This document shows positions 6,622 to 15,212 of a stretch of 64,000 nucleotides of DNA, one piece after another; the stretch's first letter is position 1, and each line of letters starts with the position of its first letter. The stretch is from Hyphomicrobiales bacterium (lineage in GTDB: Bacteria > Pseudomonadota > Alphaproteobacteria > Rhizobiales > Rhizobiaceae): the NCBI GenBank assembly GCA_003577315.1, contig QEVK01000019.1:1-64000 (forward strand). The letters run 5' to 3'. The notes beneath the pieces were generated by a model. The model searched no databases. It worked only from the letters and a program-made list of their open reading frames with translations, and was not told where the DNA came from. The position numbers were made by a program, and so were the translations under genes.

Positions 6622-8874
6622 ATGGGGGCGACAATGGAGGCAGCAAGACGGCAGACGCGGCACAGGGTCGCGAGCCTGATGATTTACGCCGCTTTGCTGG
6701 CTGCGGTCCAGTATTGGGTGGTCTCGACGGGCTTCACGCCCAACGAGAATGCCATCTGGCTGTATAGCGGGTTCGCCAGTCTGCTGTTCGGTAGCCGGCT
6801 GCTCAATCCGCATTTCACGCCTCCGGCGGATGCGGCCACGAACGCATTCATGGCGCTGGCGGCGCTGATAGCGGGGTCACTCGTTGTTGCGCCGGGCAGC
6901 GCCGACGCCGCGCTGTTGTGGGGAGTTATTGCGCTCTGCGCCGCCATCTGCGTTGTGTCGGTCTTGGTCCTGCTCATCAGGCCCCCGGTGGGTGCGGAAA
7001 CCCGGCACCTCGTCCGGCTCGCGGACAAGGCTGTTCGCGGGCTGGGAAGCCCGGTCGTGATCTTCACGATCGTCATCCTGCTGTGCGTCTGGCTCTTTCA
7101 CCGGACGCGCGCGGACGAGGTTGCGGCCATTCTCAGCGCCTGGGCGGTGATCGTCGTCCTGCGGCCGGTGGAGTCGGTCCTGGGATTTGTGGACTGGGCC
7201 GGCGAGCAATGGGGCGCAGTCAAGGCCGATCAGGTCATCGGCGCGATAGCAGCCTATCAGTCGCCCGGAATCGTGCTGGTGCGGCAGCTCGGCGATAACA
7301 GCGTGCCGCGGGGTACGCCCATGGTGGTCGCCGATAACAACGGGCCCTGGATGCTCGGCGTCGCCCTGAACTACGTGGGGCGCGACGAAGGCAATCTACT
7401 GCGCGTGCTCACCGTGCGATTGCCGGAAGGTCTCAAGAGCCGCATCGCCAAGCTGCCGGAGACAAGGGGCACCGGTATCGCGCTCGCGCTATCCGTTACG
7501 CCGGAAGAACTGGCCGACGTGCCCGCCATCCAATGGATCAATCGTCTGTGCGGCGTCGTCGTCAGCGACACCAATCTCGACTACGTGCTGTTTGAAGTTA
7601 CGGAAGACCGGGACCTTGCAGAGGGGCGGCTGGTGGAAGCCCGCATTGGCGACCATCACGTCATTTTCCAGATCATCGACGGACTAACGAGAGAGGAAAT
7701 AGTCCAGCAGAAAAACACCTACGGCTATGCACGGGCCAAGGCCCGGAAGATCGGCCGGTGGGACGCGGATGCGGGAAAATTCGTGCCTGTGAAATGGCTG
7801 CCCCGGATCAATGCCCCCGTCTTCCTGCTCGATTCCGACGAGCATGCCGTCTCTCCCGGCGCGGTCGGACATTTCCCAAGTACGAGTTTCGGCGTTGGCC
7901 TGAATATCTCGGACGCGGTGACGCATAACACAGCGATCCTCGGCATTCTTGGTATCGGCAAGAGCTACCTATCGATCGAACTGGTCGAGCGAATGATTGC
8001 CGACGGGATCAAGGTGATCTGCCTCGATCTGACCAATCCGTATGCCGAGCTGCTGTCGGAATTCATCGATCCTGTCCACGAAGCAGAGCGCCACCAGGAA
8101 TTGGTGGTCGCAGAACAAGGCGGCGTTCCGAACCAGAATCAGGAACAGGGCGGAAGCCATTTGGCGTTTCGGGCACGGGTCACGGAACAGCTACGCGCTT
8201 TCGTCAATCCGGCCGAACAACGGTGGCTGCGTGTCCTCAATCCTGCCCAGTTTGAGGTTACACGGCAGGCAGGCGGCATGTTCCAGGGCAACGCAAACAT
8301 GGCGACCCTTACCCCCACAGAAATCACAGCGATCATGTCGGATGCGGCCCTTACGGTCTGTCAGGAACTCGGCATGATTGACCGGGCGCGGGTCTGCCTC
8401 GTCTATGAAGAAGCGCACTCCCTCGTCCCCGAATGGAATTCTGTGGTCGCCGAAGGCGACAAGGCGGCGACAGCGCGGAGCGCACGGGCGATCCTGCAAG
8501 GACGCAAATACGGCCTGGGTTGCCTGCTCATCACGCAGCGTACGGCAAACGTGACGAAGACCATCCTGAATCAATGCAATACGATCTTCGCCATGAGGAC
8601 TTTCGACGACACAGGAAAGGAGTTCCTGGCCAACTATATCGGCAGGGACTATGCCGGCGTGCTTCCCAGTCTTGAGGCGCGGCATGCCGTGATTTTCGGC
8701 AAAGCCTCGTCCTGCGAAAATCCGGTGCTGGTGCGCCTGAATGACCGCCAACCCTTCCTTGAAGCTTTCCGTGCCATACATCCAGTCCAGCCGCTGCCTG
8801 TCGCTCCTGCGCCTCAAAACGTGCCAGAGGTCGCCGCGCAGGATGACGATCTGAATGACCAGATTCCGTTCTAG
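6622..8874 (+). CDS. Membrane-anchored HerA/FtsK-type ATPase (DUF87-like)
   Basis: This 750-aa protein begins with about five to six hydrophobic segments (roughly residues 17-36, 47-60, 73-92, 97-119, 143-160, 165-181). A beta-rich region follows (about 200-430), as in the HAS-barrel of HerA proteins, then a RecA-like motor: Walker A GILGIGKS (441-448) and Walker B ending in VCLVYEEAH (591-599), with an ITQR motif after it (637-640). HerA ATPases form hexameric rings that pump or remodel DNA, often with a nuclease. Here the nearest nuclease is the divergent OLD protein. No conjugation genes are in view, which argues against a VirB4/TraG role. A second ATG at 6634 has a better purine-rich ribosome site than the one at 6622. 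Confidence 0.8.
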   Translation: MGATMEAARRQTRHRVASLMIYAALLAAVQYWVVSTGFTPNENAIWLYSGFASLLFGSRLLNPHFTPPADAATNAFMALAALIAGSLVVAPGSADAALLWGVIALCAAICVVSVLVLLIRPPVGAETRHLVRLADKAVRGLGSPVVIFTIVILLCVWLFHRTRADEVAAILSAWAVIVVLRPVESVLGFVDWAGEQWGAVKADQVIGAIAAYQSPGIVLVRQLGDNSVPRGTPMVVADNNGPWMLGVALNYVGRDEGNLLRVLTVRLPEGLKSRIAKLPETRGTGIALALSVTPEELADVPAIQWINRLCGVVVSDTNLDYVLFEVTEDRDLAEGRLVEARIGDHHVIFQIIDGLTREEIVQQKNTYGYARAKARKIGRWDADAGKFVPVKWLPRINAPVFLLDSDEHAVSPGAVGHFPSTSFGVGLNISDAVTHNTAILGILGIGKSYLSIELVERMIADGIKVICLDLTNPYAELLSEFIDPVHEAERHQELVVAEQGGVPNQNQEQGGSHLAFRARVTEQLRAFVNPAEQRWLRVLNPAQFEVTRQAGGMFQGNANMATLTPTEITAIMSDAALTVCQELGMIDRARVCLVYEEAHSLVPEWNSVVAEGDKAATARSARAILQGRKYGLGCLLITQRTANVTKTILNQCNTIFAMRTFDDTGKEFLANYIGRDYAGVLPSLEARHAVIFGKASSCENPVLVRLNDRQPFLEAFRAIHPVQPLPVAPAPQNVPEVAAQDDDLNDQIPF

Positions 8875-8982
8875 CTCTGCCACGTGGACGGATTGAGTAA
8901 GATGAAGCCGGTGGTGAGGGTGACGAAAGAGGCGAAGTTTCGCTTTGTCTACTCGCAGCGTTGAGCGATACGCTTACCGAGC

Positions 8983-9111
8983 TTAATCGGCTTCAGACGC
9001 GCGCCTGCCAAGGTCGGCGAAATCGCCGGGCGTCCAGACCTCATCAGGGCTGGAGACGATCCGGGTGAGCAACCGGGAGCGAAGGTCGGCATCGTGCGTC
9101 AAGGCGGTCAT
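8983..9111 (-). pseudogene. Truncated AbiEi/DUF6088-type antitoxin N-terminus
   Basis: From ATG 9111 the 42 codons read MTALTHDADL, then a segment containing IVSSPDEVWTPGDFADLGRR, and stop after ASEAD. This matches the start of DUF6088/AbiEi-like winged-helix antitoxins, where 'WTP-DF-DLG' is characteristic and the chain normally continues about 150 residues more. The continuation is absent in all frames I read to 8880. I take it as a remnant of a toxin-antitoxin locus of the island; no toxin partner is present. The reading frame extends upstream without stop to 9285 but that part overlaps the integrase end. Confidence 0.5.
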
Positions 9112-9139
9112 GTCCGAACATTGCTGCATTTTTCGGACA
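9111..9139. repeat. Inverted repeat TGTCCGAA-N13-TTCGGACA
   Basis: Two perfect 8-bp arms (9111-9118 and 9132-9139) flank 13 bp at the start of the DUF6088-like fragment. A third copy of TTCGGACA stands at 9176-9183, just before the integrase stop. Position over an antitoxin start suggests an old operator; a repeat used by the integrase is an alternative. Confidence 0.5.
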
Positions 9140-9184
9140 GAATAAGCCTTAGCGCGTCTGGAGCGTGCGGCAAACTTCGGACAC

Positions 9185-10507
9185 TCACGCCCCGGTCGCT
9201 TCCAGCTTCCGCTCGGATCGATCACGGCGAGAGGAACGAGAGCGTGTTGGCGTCGCCCGCCCATCGAGGAGGTCGGCCATCTCATCGGCCACCCGGTCAG
9301 CCGTCATCCTGAGCGCTTCGTCGATGTGGACATAGCGCTGCGTGACACCCCTGGCGGAATGGCCGAGGAGCGCCGCGATCGTCAGCTCGGAGAAGCCGAG
9401 ATCGCCCGCAAGGCTCGCAAAGGTGTGGCGCAACGTGTGCGGGGTGATGTCCGCCAGCCCGGCCTTCTGACAGACGCGATCGAGAACGCGCACGACGCCG
9501 ATGAAATGACCTTCGCCCCAATCGGCCGGAAAGAAGAAGGGGGACTTGGTTTTGGGCTGATCGAGAAGCAGGTCGATCGCGGCTTGGCCGATCACGCGGA
9601 TCTGGGCGCCGCTTTTGGTATCCGGAAAGCGGATGGCGCATTCTTCTTCGTCCAGCCAGGTGCGCTGCAGCCCGAGGCCTTCCATGCGCCGGAAGCCGGT
9701 CAGGAGGAGGAAGCGAATGGTGGCGAGCCCCGTCGGATGCTCGCCCTCCTCCGCGGCCGCCCGCAGCGTCTTCCCCAGTCGTTCGATCTCGCTCCGGCTG
9801 AGACGCCGTTCGCGCGGTGCGCTGGCGAGCCTGCGCACACCTTTCGCGGGATTGGCTTCGATCTTCCCGAGGCGAACCGCATGCTCAAAAATGGAATGCA
9901 GCGTCGACATGGTCCGCGCGGCCACGCCTTCGCCGCCGGTGGTGGCGCCGCCGCGGCTGCCCGCGCGAGGCTTCGAGGTCTTGCCGGCCGCGATGTCCGC
10001 CTGCGCACCTTCGACATCGCCAAGCTTGAGGGATGCGACCTGGCGGCGACCGAGGAGCGGCTTGATGTGCGCCTCGATGCGGCTCTTATCCATCGCCAGC
10101 GTGGACGGCTTGATCGGCCGCCGACGGCGGCCGAGGATCCGCCCAGCCTCCGCCTCGGCCAGATACCAGTCGCAGACTTCGGCGACGGTGAGCAGGCCCG
10201 CCGCCTTGGCTTCCTCGGCGACTGGATCGACGCCCTTGGAAACGGCCACGAGTTTCTCGTGGGCGAGTTTGCGAGCTTCCTCAACCGTCATCAGCCCATA
10301 GCGCCCGATGACGGCTCTCCGGTTCCTCCCTTCCGGCGTGCGATACTGGATGACGAAGCTCTTGAGGCCTGACGGCATGACCTGCACGCCGAACCCGCGC
10401 AGCTCGCGATCCCACACGAAATGCTCCCGAACCTTGACCCCATCTCTCGAAGGTTTCGGAGCCTTGAGCGCGTCCACGATCCGCTTTGTGATCTTTTCCG
10501 TTGCCAT
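9185..10507 (-). CDS. Tyrosine-type site-specific integrase of the island
   Basis: This 440-aa phage/island integrase has an N-terminal arm-binding DUF4102 domain (about 1-95), a SAM-like core-binding domain (105-220) and a catalytic domain. Catalytic residues are visible: R273 (GFRRMEG), K298, H357-x-x-R360 (HTLRHT), H383 (LLGHS) and nucleophile Y392 (TQRYVHI). It should catalyse integration and excision of the element. The gene ends away from, and starts next to, the tRNA-Gly fragment at 10704-10752, the usual place of an integrase beside its attachment site. The basic C-terminal tail after residue 415 is longer than needed for catalysis. Confidence 0.95.
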   Translation of the reverse strand: MATEKITKRIVDALKAPKPSRDGVKVREHFVWDRELRGFGVQVMPSGLKSFVIQYRTPEGRNRRAVIGRYGLMTVEEARKLAHEKLVAVSKGVDPVAEEAKAAGLLTVAEVCDWYLAEAEAGRILGRRRRPIKPSTLAMDKSRIEAHIKPLLGRRQVASLKLGDVEGAQADIAAGKTSKPRAGSRGGATTGGEGVAARTMSTLHSIFEHAVRLGKIEANPAKGVRRLASAPRERRLSRSEIERLGKTLRAAAEEGEHPTGLATIRFLLLTGFRRMEGLGLQRTWLDEEECAIRFPDTKSGAQIRVIGQAAIDLLLDQPKTKSPFFFPADWGEGHFIGVVRVLDRVCQKAGLADITPHTLRHTFASLAGDLGFSELTIAALLGHSARGVTQRYVHIDEALRMTADRVADEMADLLDGRATPTRSRSSRRDRSERKLEATGA

Positions 10508-10703
10508 ATCAACGCCTTGTCGAACATTTGCTTAGAATCGCCCTACCATACCCTCTATCGAAGCCGATTCCAAGCATTTCGAAGCAAGTCGGCGGCTACC
10601 TCTCGGATAAGTTCGGCGGAACTGAAGCACAATATCTATTTGATTTATCGTGTAATATCGCGTCATGGCGTGGAGCCGGATATGGCGGCGAAAGCGCGTC
10701 GGG

Positions 10704-10752
10704 CACCTTGCCAAGGTTGGGGTCGAGGGTTCGAATCCCTTCGCCCGCTCCA
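10704..10752 (+). other. Island attachment site: 3' part of tRNA-Gly(GCC)
   Basis: These 49 bp equal the 3' part of a tRNA-Gly: anticodon arm with GCC in CCTTGCCAAGG, variable loop, T arm with GGTTCGAATCC, acceptor strand CGCCCGC, discriminator T and encoded CCA. The 5' half (expected GCGGGCGTAGCTC) is missing upstream, so this is not a functional tRNA gene. Integrases of this kind use the 3' end of a tRNA gene as target and leave one intact gene and one partial copy. This is the partial copy; the intact gene should lie left of the window. Confidence 0.85.
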
Positions 10753-10768
10753 GTCACAAATCCTTCCA

Positions 10769-10792
10769 AAAGCTGCGGAACTCCGCGGCTTT
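10769..10792 (+). terminator. Rho-independent terminator of the former tRNA-Gly gene
   Basis: AAAGCTGCGG (10769-10778) pairs with CCGCGGCTTT (10783-10792) around loop AACT, with a single T-G pair, followed by a T-rich run (TTTCGTGTTTT). It stands 16 bp after the tRNA CCA end. It is probably the native terminator of the tRNA-Gly gene, left on the chromosomal side by integration. Confidence 0.7.
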
Positions 10793-11303
10793 CGTGTTTT
10801 CCGGGCGGTTGAAATCGCAGGGCGCGGAAGCTCGGCTACCTGAAGCAGCCTGATCGCTTCCGTCGCTTCTGCCCCGAGCTGTTCGACATTCTCGCCCACG
10901 CTGCGTCCGAGCCTGACCGCCGGCGGTTGCTGGCCATCGAGGACAGCGGCGCGATTCCCAGCACCGTCTACCACAATGACATGCTGCCACAGGCGGCGGA
11001 CGAACGCGCCGCCTATCTGGCCCCCTCCCGGAGGTTCGACTGTGCGTGGACGGATCGTCGTCTGCGACCATGGCGGCGGGACGCTCGATACGCTTCCGGC
11101 GGCCGCGGTTCCCTGCCGCTCGACGGAGGCATCCGCCGCGGCACGGACATCCTCAAATCGCTGGTCGTCGCCGGCCCGGTCGCCCGCGGCGGGAGGCGGC
11201 GTGAAATCGCGGATCGCGGCGGGAGCGCCGCCTGCGGGGCGCCGCGTGCGGGTTCAGGTCGGCCGCCGCCCGTGGCGTGGCGGCGGCCCGTTCCGGCGCC
11301 GTG
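10793..11303. other. About 510 bp with no supported gene
   Basis: This stretch lies between the island end and leuC. Short plus-strand frames exist, for example one reading KLGYLKQPDRFRRF then LLAIEDSGAIPSTVYHND, but none has a ribosome site, a complete domain or codon use I trust. It may be decayed coding sequence next to the integration point. I see no RNA gene in it. Confidence 0.4.
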
Positions 11304-12713
11304 TCAGCGCCAGTCGCGGATGTCGACGAAGTGGCCGGCGATCGCCGCCGCCGCCGCCATGGCCGGCGAGACCAGATGGGTGCGGCCCTTGAAGCCCTGC
11401 CGTCCCTCGAAATTGCGGTTCGAGGTCGAGGCGCAGCGCTCGTAGGGGCTGAGGCGGTCGTCGTTCATGGCAAGGCACATCGAGCAGCCGGGCTCGCGCC
11501 AGTCGAAGCCGGCCTCGATGAAGATGCGGTCCAGCCCCTCGGCCTCGGCCTGCGCCTTGACCAGGCCGGAGCCCGGCACCACCATGGCGTTGACGGTGGG
11601 CGCGACCTTCCGGCCCTCGATCACCCCGGCGGCGGCGCGCAGATCCTCGATGCGGCCGTTGGTGCACGAGCCGATGAAGACGCGGTCGATGGCGATGTCG
11701 GTCATCCTCGTGCCCGGCTTCAGGCCCATATAGTCGAGCGCGCGCTTCTTGGAGTTGCGCTTGTTCTCGTCCTCGATCTCGTCCGGGTCGGGCACCACGC
11801 CGGTGACGGCGACCACGTCCTCGGGCGAGGAGCCCCAGGTGACGATGGGCGGCAGGGCAGCGGCGTCGAGCACCACGACCTTGTCGAAATGCGCGCCCTC
11901 GTCGGAGCGCAGCGAGTTCCAGTATTCGACGGCGCGGTCCCATGCCTCGCCCTTCGGCGCGCGGGGCTTGTCCCTGACATAGCGATAAGTGGTCTCGTCC
12001 GGCGCGATCAGGCCGGCGCGGGCGCCGCCTTCGATCGACATGTTGCAGATCGTCATGCGGCCTTCCATCGACAGCGCGCGGATCGCCTCGCCGGCATATT
12101 CGATGACGTAGCCGGTGCCGCCGGCCGTGCCGATCTCGCCGATGATGGCCAGGATGATGTCCTTGGCGGTGACGCCCCGGGGCAGTTGCCCGTCGACGCG
12201 CACCAGCATGTTCTTGGCCTTCTTCTGGATCAGCGTCTGCGTGGCCAGAACGTGCTCGACCTCGGAGGTGCCGATGCCGTGGGCGAGCGCGCCGAAGGCG
12301 CCGTGGGTCGAGGTGTGGCTGTCACCGCACACGATGGTCATGCCCGGCAGCGTGAAGCCCTGCTCGGGGCCGACGATGTGGACGATGCCCTGCCGGCGGT
12401 CGACCTCGTTGTAGTACTCGATGCCGAAGTCGGCGGCGTTCCTCGCCAGCGCCTCGACCTGGATGCGGCTTTCCTCGTTCTTGATGCCGAAGCGGCGGTC
12501 GGGCGAGGTCGGCACGTTGTGGTCGACCACGGCCAGCGTCTTCTGGGGCTGGCGGACCTTGCGGCCGGTCATGCGCAGGCCCTCGAAGGCCTGCGGGCTG
12601 GTGACCTCGTGGACGAGGTGGCGGTCGATGTAGAGCAGGCAGGTGCCGTCGTCCTGCCGGTCGACGACGTGGTCGTCGAAGATCTTGTCGTAGAGGGTGC
12701 GCGGTGCGGTCAT
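11304..12713 (-). CDS. leuC: 3-isopropylmalate dehydratase large subunit
   Basis: This 469-aa aconitase-superfamily subunit of isopropylmalate isomerase converts 2- to 3-isopropylmalate in leucine biosynthesis, together with LeuD (21777-22382). The three cysteines holding the 4Fe-4S cluster are C350 (GSCTNGR), C410 and C413 (PGCSMC). Substrate-binding motifs such as [10 protein letters not shown] are also present. Length and start (ATG 12713) are standard. It stands alone here; leuB and leuD are about 8-10 kb away on the same strand, so the pathway genes are dispersed. Confidence 0.98.
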   Translation of the reverse strand: MTAPRTLYDKIFDDHVVDRQDDGTCLLYIDRHLVHEVTSPQAFEGLRMTGRKVRQPQKTLAVVDHNVPTSPDRRFGIKNEESRIQVEALARNAADFGIEYYNEVDRRQGIVHIVGPEQGFTLPGMTIVCGDSHTSTHGAFGALAHGIGTSEVEHVLATQTLIQKKAKNMLVRVDGQLPRGVTAKDIILAIIGEIGTAGGTGYVIEYAGEAIRALSMEGRMTICNMSIEGGARAGLIAPDETTYRYVRDKPRAPKGEAWDRAVEYWNSLRSDEGAHFDKVVVLDAAALPPIVTWGSSPEDVVAVTGVVPDPDEIEDENKRNSKKRALDYMGLKPGTRMTDIAIDRVFIGSCTNGRIEDLRAAAGVIEGRKVAPTVNAMVVPGSGLVKAQAEAEGLDRIFIEAGFDWREPGCSMCLAMNDDRLSPYERCASTSNRNFEGRQGFKGRTHLVSPAMAAAAAIAGHFVDIRDWR

Positions 12714-12776
12714 TTTGCGTCGATCCGTCGATATGGAAACCGGAAGAGGGGCCGGCGCGGGCCGGCAGGCGCGCGC

Positions 12777-12893
12777 TTACGCCGCGCGGGCAAGCCGCGC
12801 GCCGCAGAGGCGGGCGAAGAAACGGGCCGGCAGCCGCTTCACGTCCTGAAGCACGAACCGCCTGTAGGCCGGATGTCCGAACAGTTCTTCCAT
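12777..12893 (-). CDS. Possible small 38-aa basic protein
   Basis: From ATG 12893 the frame reads MEELFGHPAYRRFVLQDVKR and ends with RARLARAA-like basic residues before TAA at 12777. The amphipathic, arginine-rich sequence looks protein-like, but the best purine-rich stretch (GAGGAAGG) is only one base from the ATG. It lies between the rplS terminator and leuC, on the same strand. Function unknown; it may be a chance ORF. Confidence 0.3.
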   Translation of the reverse strand: MEELFGHPAYRRFVLQDVKRLPARFFARLCGARLARAA

Positions 12894-12970
12894 GCCTTCC
12901 TCATACCAGCCTTTGGCGGGCGCGACAATTGCCCGCCGCCGCCCCTCGGGCGGGCGCGGCGCAAACGAAA

Positions 12971-12990
12971 ATGGCGGCCGAAGCCGCCAT
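12971..12990 (-). terminator. Rho-independent terminator of the rimM-trmD-rplS operon
   Basis: On the minus strand ATGGCGGC and GCCGCCAT form an 8-bp stem closed by the stable TTCG tetraloop, followed by TTTCGTTT. It lies 26 bp after the rplS stop, on the transcribed side. Confidence 0.75.
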
Positions 12991-13015
12991 GTCGCATGCG
13001 CGGGAAGGGCGCGGC

Positions 13016-13549
13016 CTACTCGGCGGAGGCCGCTTCCTTCGCGGCGGCCTCGGCTGCGGCCTTCTCGGCGGCTTCCGCGGCAGCCTTCTCGGCGGCGAGC
13101 GCCTGGGCGGCGGCGACCTTCTCGGCCTCGATGCGCGCCTTCTCGGCGGCGAGCGCCTCGCGCTCCTCGTCGTTCAGCTTGCGGGCGCGCACGCCGGTGT
13201 TCTCGGAGATGCGGGCCGACTTGCCGCGGCGGTCGCGCAGGTAATAGAGCTTGGCGCGGCGCACCTTGCCGCGGCGCACGACCTCGACGGCCTCGACCAG
13301 CGGCGAATAGACCGGGAACACGCGCTCCACGCCCTCGCCGTAGGAGATCTTGCGCACGGTGAAGTTCTCCTGGAAGCCGGAGCCGGAGCGGGCGATGCAC
13401 ACGCCCTCATAGGCCTGCACGCGGGTGCGGTTGCCTTCGGTGATGCGCACATGCACGCGCACCGTGTCGCCGGGCTGGAACTGGGGGAGCTTGCGCTTTT
13501 CTTCGATCCTGGCGGCCTGCTCGGCCTCGAGCTGACGGATGATGTCCAT
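13016..13549 (-). CDS. rplS: 50S ribosomal protein L19 with Ala/Glu-rich tail
   Basis: This protein of the large ribosomal subunit sits near the interface with the small subunit. The core (residues 1 to about 118) is typical L19: [11 protein letters not shown] start, [13 protein letters not shown], the segment around [12 protein letters not shown] and the [20 protein letters not shown] end. It continues into a 55-residue Ala/Glu/Lys-rich, surely helical tail (about 123-177), which bacterial L19 proteins such as that of E. coli (about 115 aa) lack. It is the last gene of the rimM-trmD-rplS cluster, 190 bp after trmD, and is followed by a strong terminator. Confidence 0.97.
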   Translation of the reverse strand: MDIIRQLEAEQAARIEEKRKLPQFQPGDTVRVHVRITEGNRTRVQAYEGVCIARSGSGFQENFTVRKISYGEGVERVFPVYSPLVEAVEVVRRGKVRRAKLYYLRDRRGKSARISENTGVRARKLNDEEREALAAEKARIEAEKVAAAQALAAEKAAAEAAEKAAAEAAAKEAASAE

Positions 13550-13739
13550 GGCGAGAAATCCTCTTCTTGTTCTTCGAACAGCCAGAGCGCCCTCGCTCGC
13601 CTCGCAGCATCCTGGCCGCTGGGCTATGTCCGGCGACCCGAAGGACGGCAGGACAGGGGCGGTTTCGCCGTAATCGTTGACGGGCCGGGACGTCTCGCCC
13701 GGATCTGAGGCGCGCTCATACTAGGTTCCGCGGCATTTG

Positions 13740-14444
13740 TCACCTCTCCCCGTCGCGGTTTTTGCCGGAAAGCAGGTCCGGCCGGCGCGCGCGCGTCAGT
13801 TCGAGCGCGCGCTCGCGCCGCCATGCCGCGATCCGCGCGTGGTTGCCCGAGGTCAGAACCTCGGGAATCGGCCGGCCCTCCCATTCCTGCGGCCGGGTAT
13901 AGTGCGGGTGCTCGAGCAGGCCGCTCTCGAAGCTCTCTTCCTCGCCCGAAGCCTCGTTGCCCATCACGCCCGGCAACAGCCGCACCACGGCGTCGAGCAG
14001 AACCAGGGCTGCCGGCTCGCCGCCGGACAGGATGTAGTCGCCGATGGAGACCTCCTCGAGGTCGCGCCCCTCGATCAGCCGCTGGTCGACGCCCTCGAAG
14101 CGACCGCACAGGATCACCGCGCCGGGTCCGGCGGCAAGCTCGCGCACGCGGCGCTGGGTCAGCGGCGCGCCGCGCGGGCTCATCAGCAGTCTCGGCCGCG
14201 CGTCGCCCTGCGGCGCGGCGCGGTCGAGCGCGCGCGCCAGCACGTCGGCGCGCATGACCATGCCGGCGCCGCCGCCGGCCGGCGTGTCGTCGACGGTGCG
14301 GTGGCGGTCGGTGGCGAAGTCGCGGATCTGCACCGTCTCCAGCGACCAGGTGCCGGCCTGAAGCGCCCTGCCGGCGAGCGAGTGGCCGAGCGCGCCCGGA
14401 AACATCTCGGGATGCAGGGTGAGCACCGTGGCGGAAAAGCTCAT
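13740..14444 (-). CDS. trmD: tRNA (guanine-N1-)-methyltransferase TrmD
   Basis: This 234-aa SPOUT-class enzyme methylates G37 of tRNAs with a G at position 36, preventing frameshifts. Visible landmarks are the [14 protein letters not shown] segment, [12 protein letters not shown], and the SAM-knot region [13 protein letters not shown], followed by the HPHYTRP motif. Its ATG overlaps the rimM stop codon by four bases, so translation is coupled. Length is normal. Confidence 0.97.
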   Translation of the reverse strand: MSFSATVLTLHPEMFPGALGHSLAGRALQAGTWSLETVQIRDFATDRHRTVDDTPAGGGAGMVMRADVLARALDRAAPQGDARPRLLMSPRGAPLTQRRVRELAAGPGAVILCGRFEGVDQRLIEGRDLEEVSIGDYILSGGEPAALVLLDAVVRLLPGVMGNEASGEEESFESGLLEHPHYTRPQEWEGRPIPEVLTSGNHARIAAWRRERALELTRARRPDLLSGKNRDGER

Positions 14445-15010
14445 CGCCCGCCCTCGTCGCCGGCGTCGTCCTCTTCGCCGCGCTCGTCCCCGTCGGTGTC
14501 GGCGAGCCCCGCCGCGACGCTGTCGATGCGGATGAAGCCGCCTTGAAGCGAGATTTCGGGGATGGCCGCGAGCGTGAACGGCACCATGACCGTGCGCCTG
14601 CCGGAAAGCGCCACCTCGACGATGTCGCCGCCGCCGAAATTCTGCACCGCCGCCACGGTGCCGATCTCGGCGCCGGCCTCGTCGCGCACGGCAAGGCCGA
14701 TCAGGTCGGCGTGGTAGAACTCGTCCTCCTCCAGATCGTCGGGCAGGGCCGAGCGGTCGACGTAGAGCGCCGTGCCGGCCGCGGCCTCGGCGGCCTCGCG
14801 GCTGGCGATCTCCCTGAAGCGCACCACCAGCACGGTCTTCGCCGGCCGAAGCGCCGCGACCGTGTAGGTCCGGCCCCCGGCGTCGCTGAGCGGGCCGTAG
14901 TCGCCCAGCGCCATCGGGTCCGCGGTGAAGGCTTTCACCCGCACCTCGCCCTTCACGCCGTGCGGCGCGCCGATGGTGGCCATCCGGACGGGATCTTTCA
15001 GCTTCGTCAT
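14441..15010 (-). CDS. rimM: Ribosome maturation factor RimM
   Basis: This 189-aa factor helps assemble the head of the 30S subunit and binds S19. It has the N-terminal RimM barrel (about 8-95; [13 protein letters not shown]) and a C-terminal PRC-barrel (about 98-170; [13 protein letters not shown], then [13 protein letters not shown]). The acidic tail ([11 protein letters not shown]) is not conserved. The cluster usually begins with rpsP; here rimM is the first gene and xerC diverges upstream, so rpsP must be elsewhere. GGAGG directly abuts the ATG. Confidence 0.96.
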   Translation of the reverse strand: MTKLKDPVRMATIGAPHGVKGEVRVKAFTADPMALGDYGPLSDAGGRTYTVAALRPAKTVLVVRFREIASREAAEAAAGTALYVDRSALPDDLEEDEFYHADLIGLAVRDEAGAEIGTVAAVQNFGGGDIVEVALSGRRTVMVPFTLAAIPEISLQGGFIRIDSVAAGLADTDGDERGEEDDAGDEGGR

Positions 15011-15212
15011 CCTCCGTCTCTAGTCGTGGAGAAAGGAGGATTCAATGATCTCGCTCGCGGGTCGCACCGCCGCCTGCGGCGGCTGGCGCTGCGCGGGGGC
15101 GGGCCATGAGGCCCGACGCCCGGTCGGCTTGCGGCCTTCGGCCGTATTTCCGCTCACCGGAACACAGCGCTGTTCACCGGCCGCTAACCGTGACGGGGCA
15201 CAGTGGGGAACC

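Noticed and set aside
6496..6813. A 105-codon minus-strand ORF between the OLD and HerA-type genes
   Set aside because: It overlaps the start of the HerA-type gene in antisense, has no recognisable domain and no good ribosome site.
6622..8874. Conjugative coupling protein or VirB4-type ATPase
   Set aside because: No other mating-channel or relaxase genes are in the window, and the beta-rich region before the motor fits HerA-type proteins better.
10665..10752. A complete tRNA-Gly gene
   Set aside because: The 5' half does not match: no acceptor strand GCGGGCG and no D arm upstream of 10704. Only the 3' part is present.
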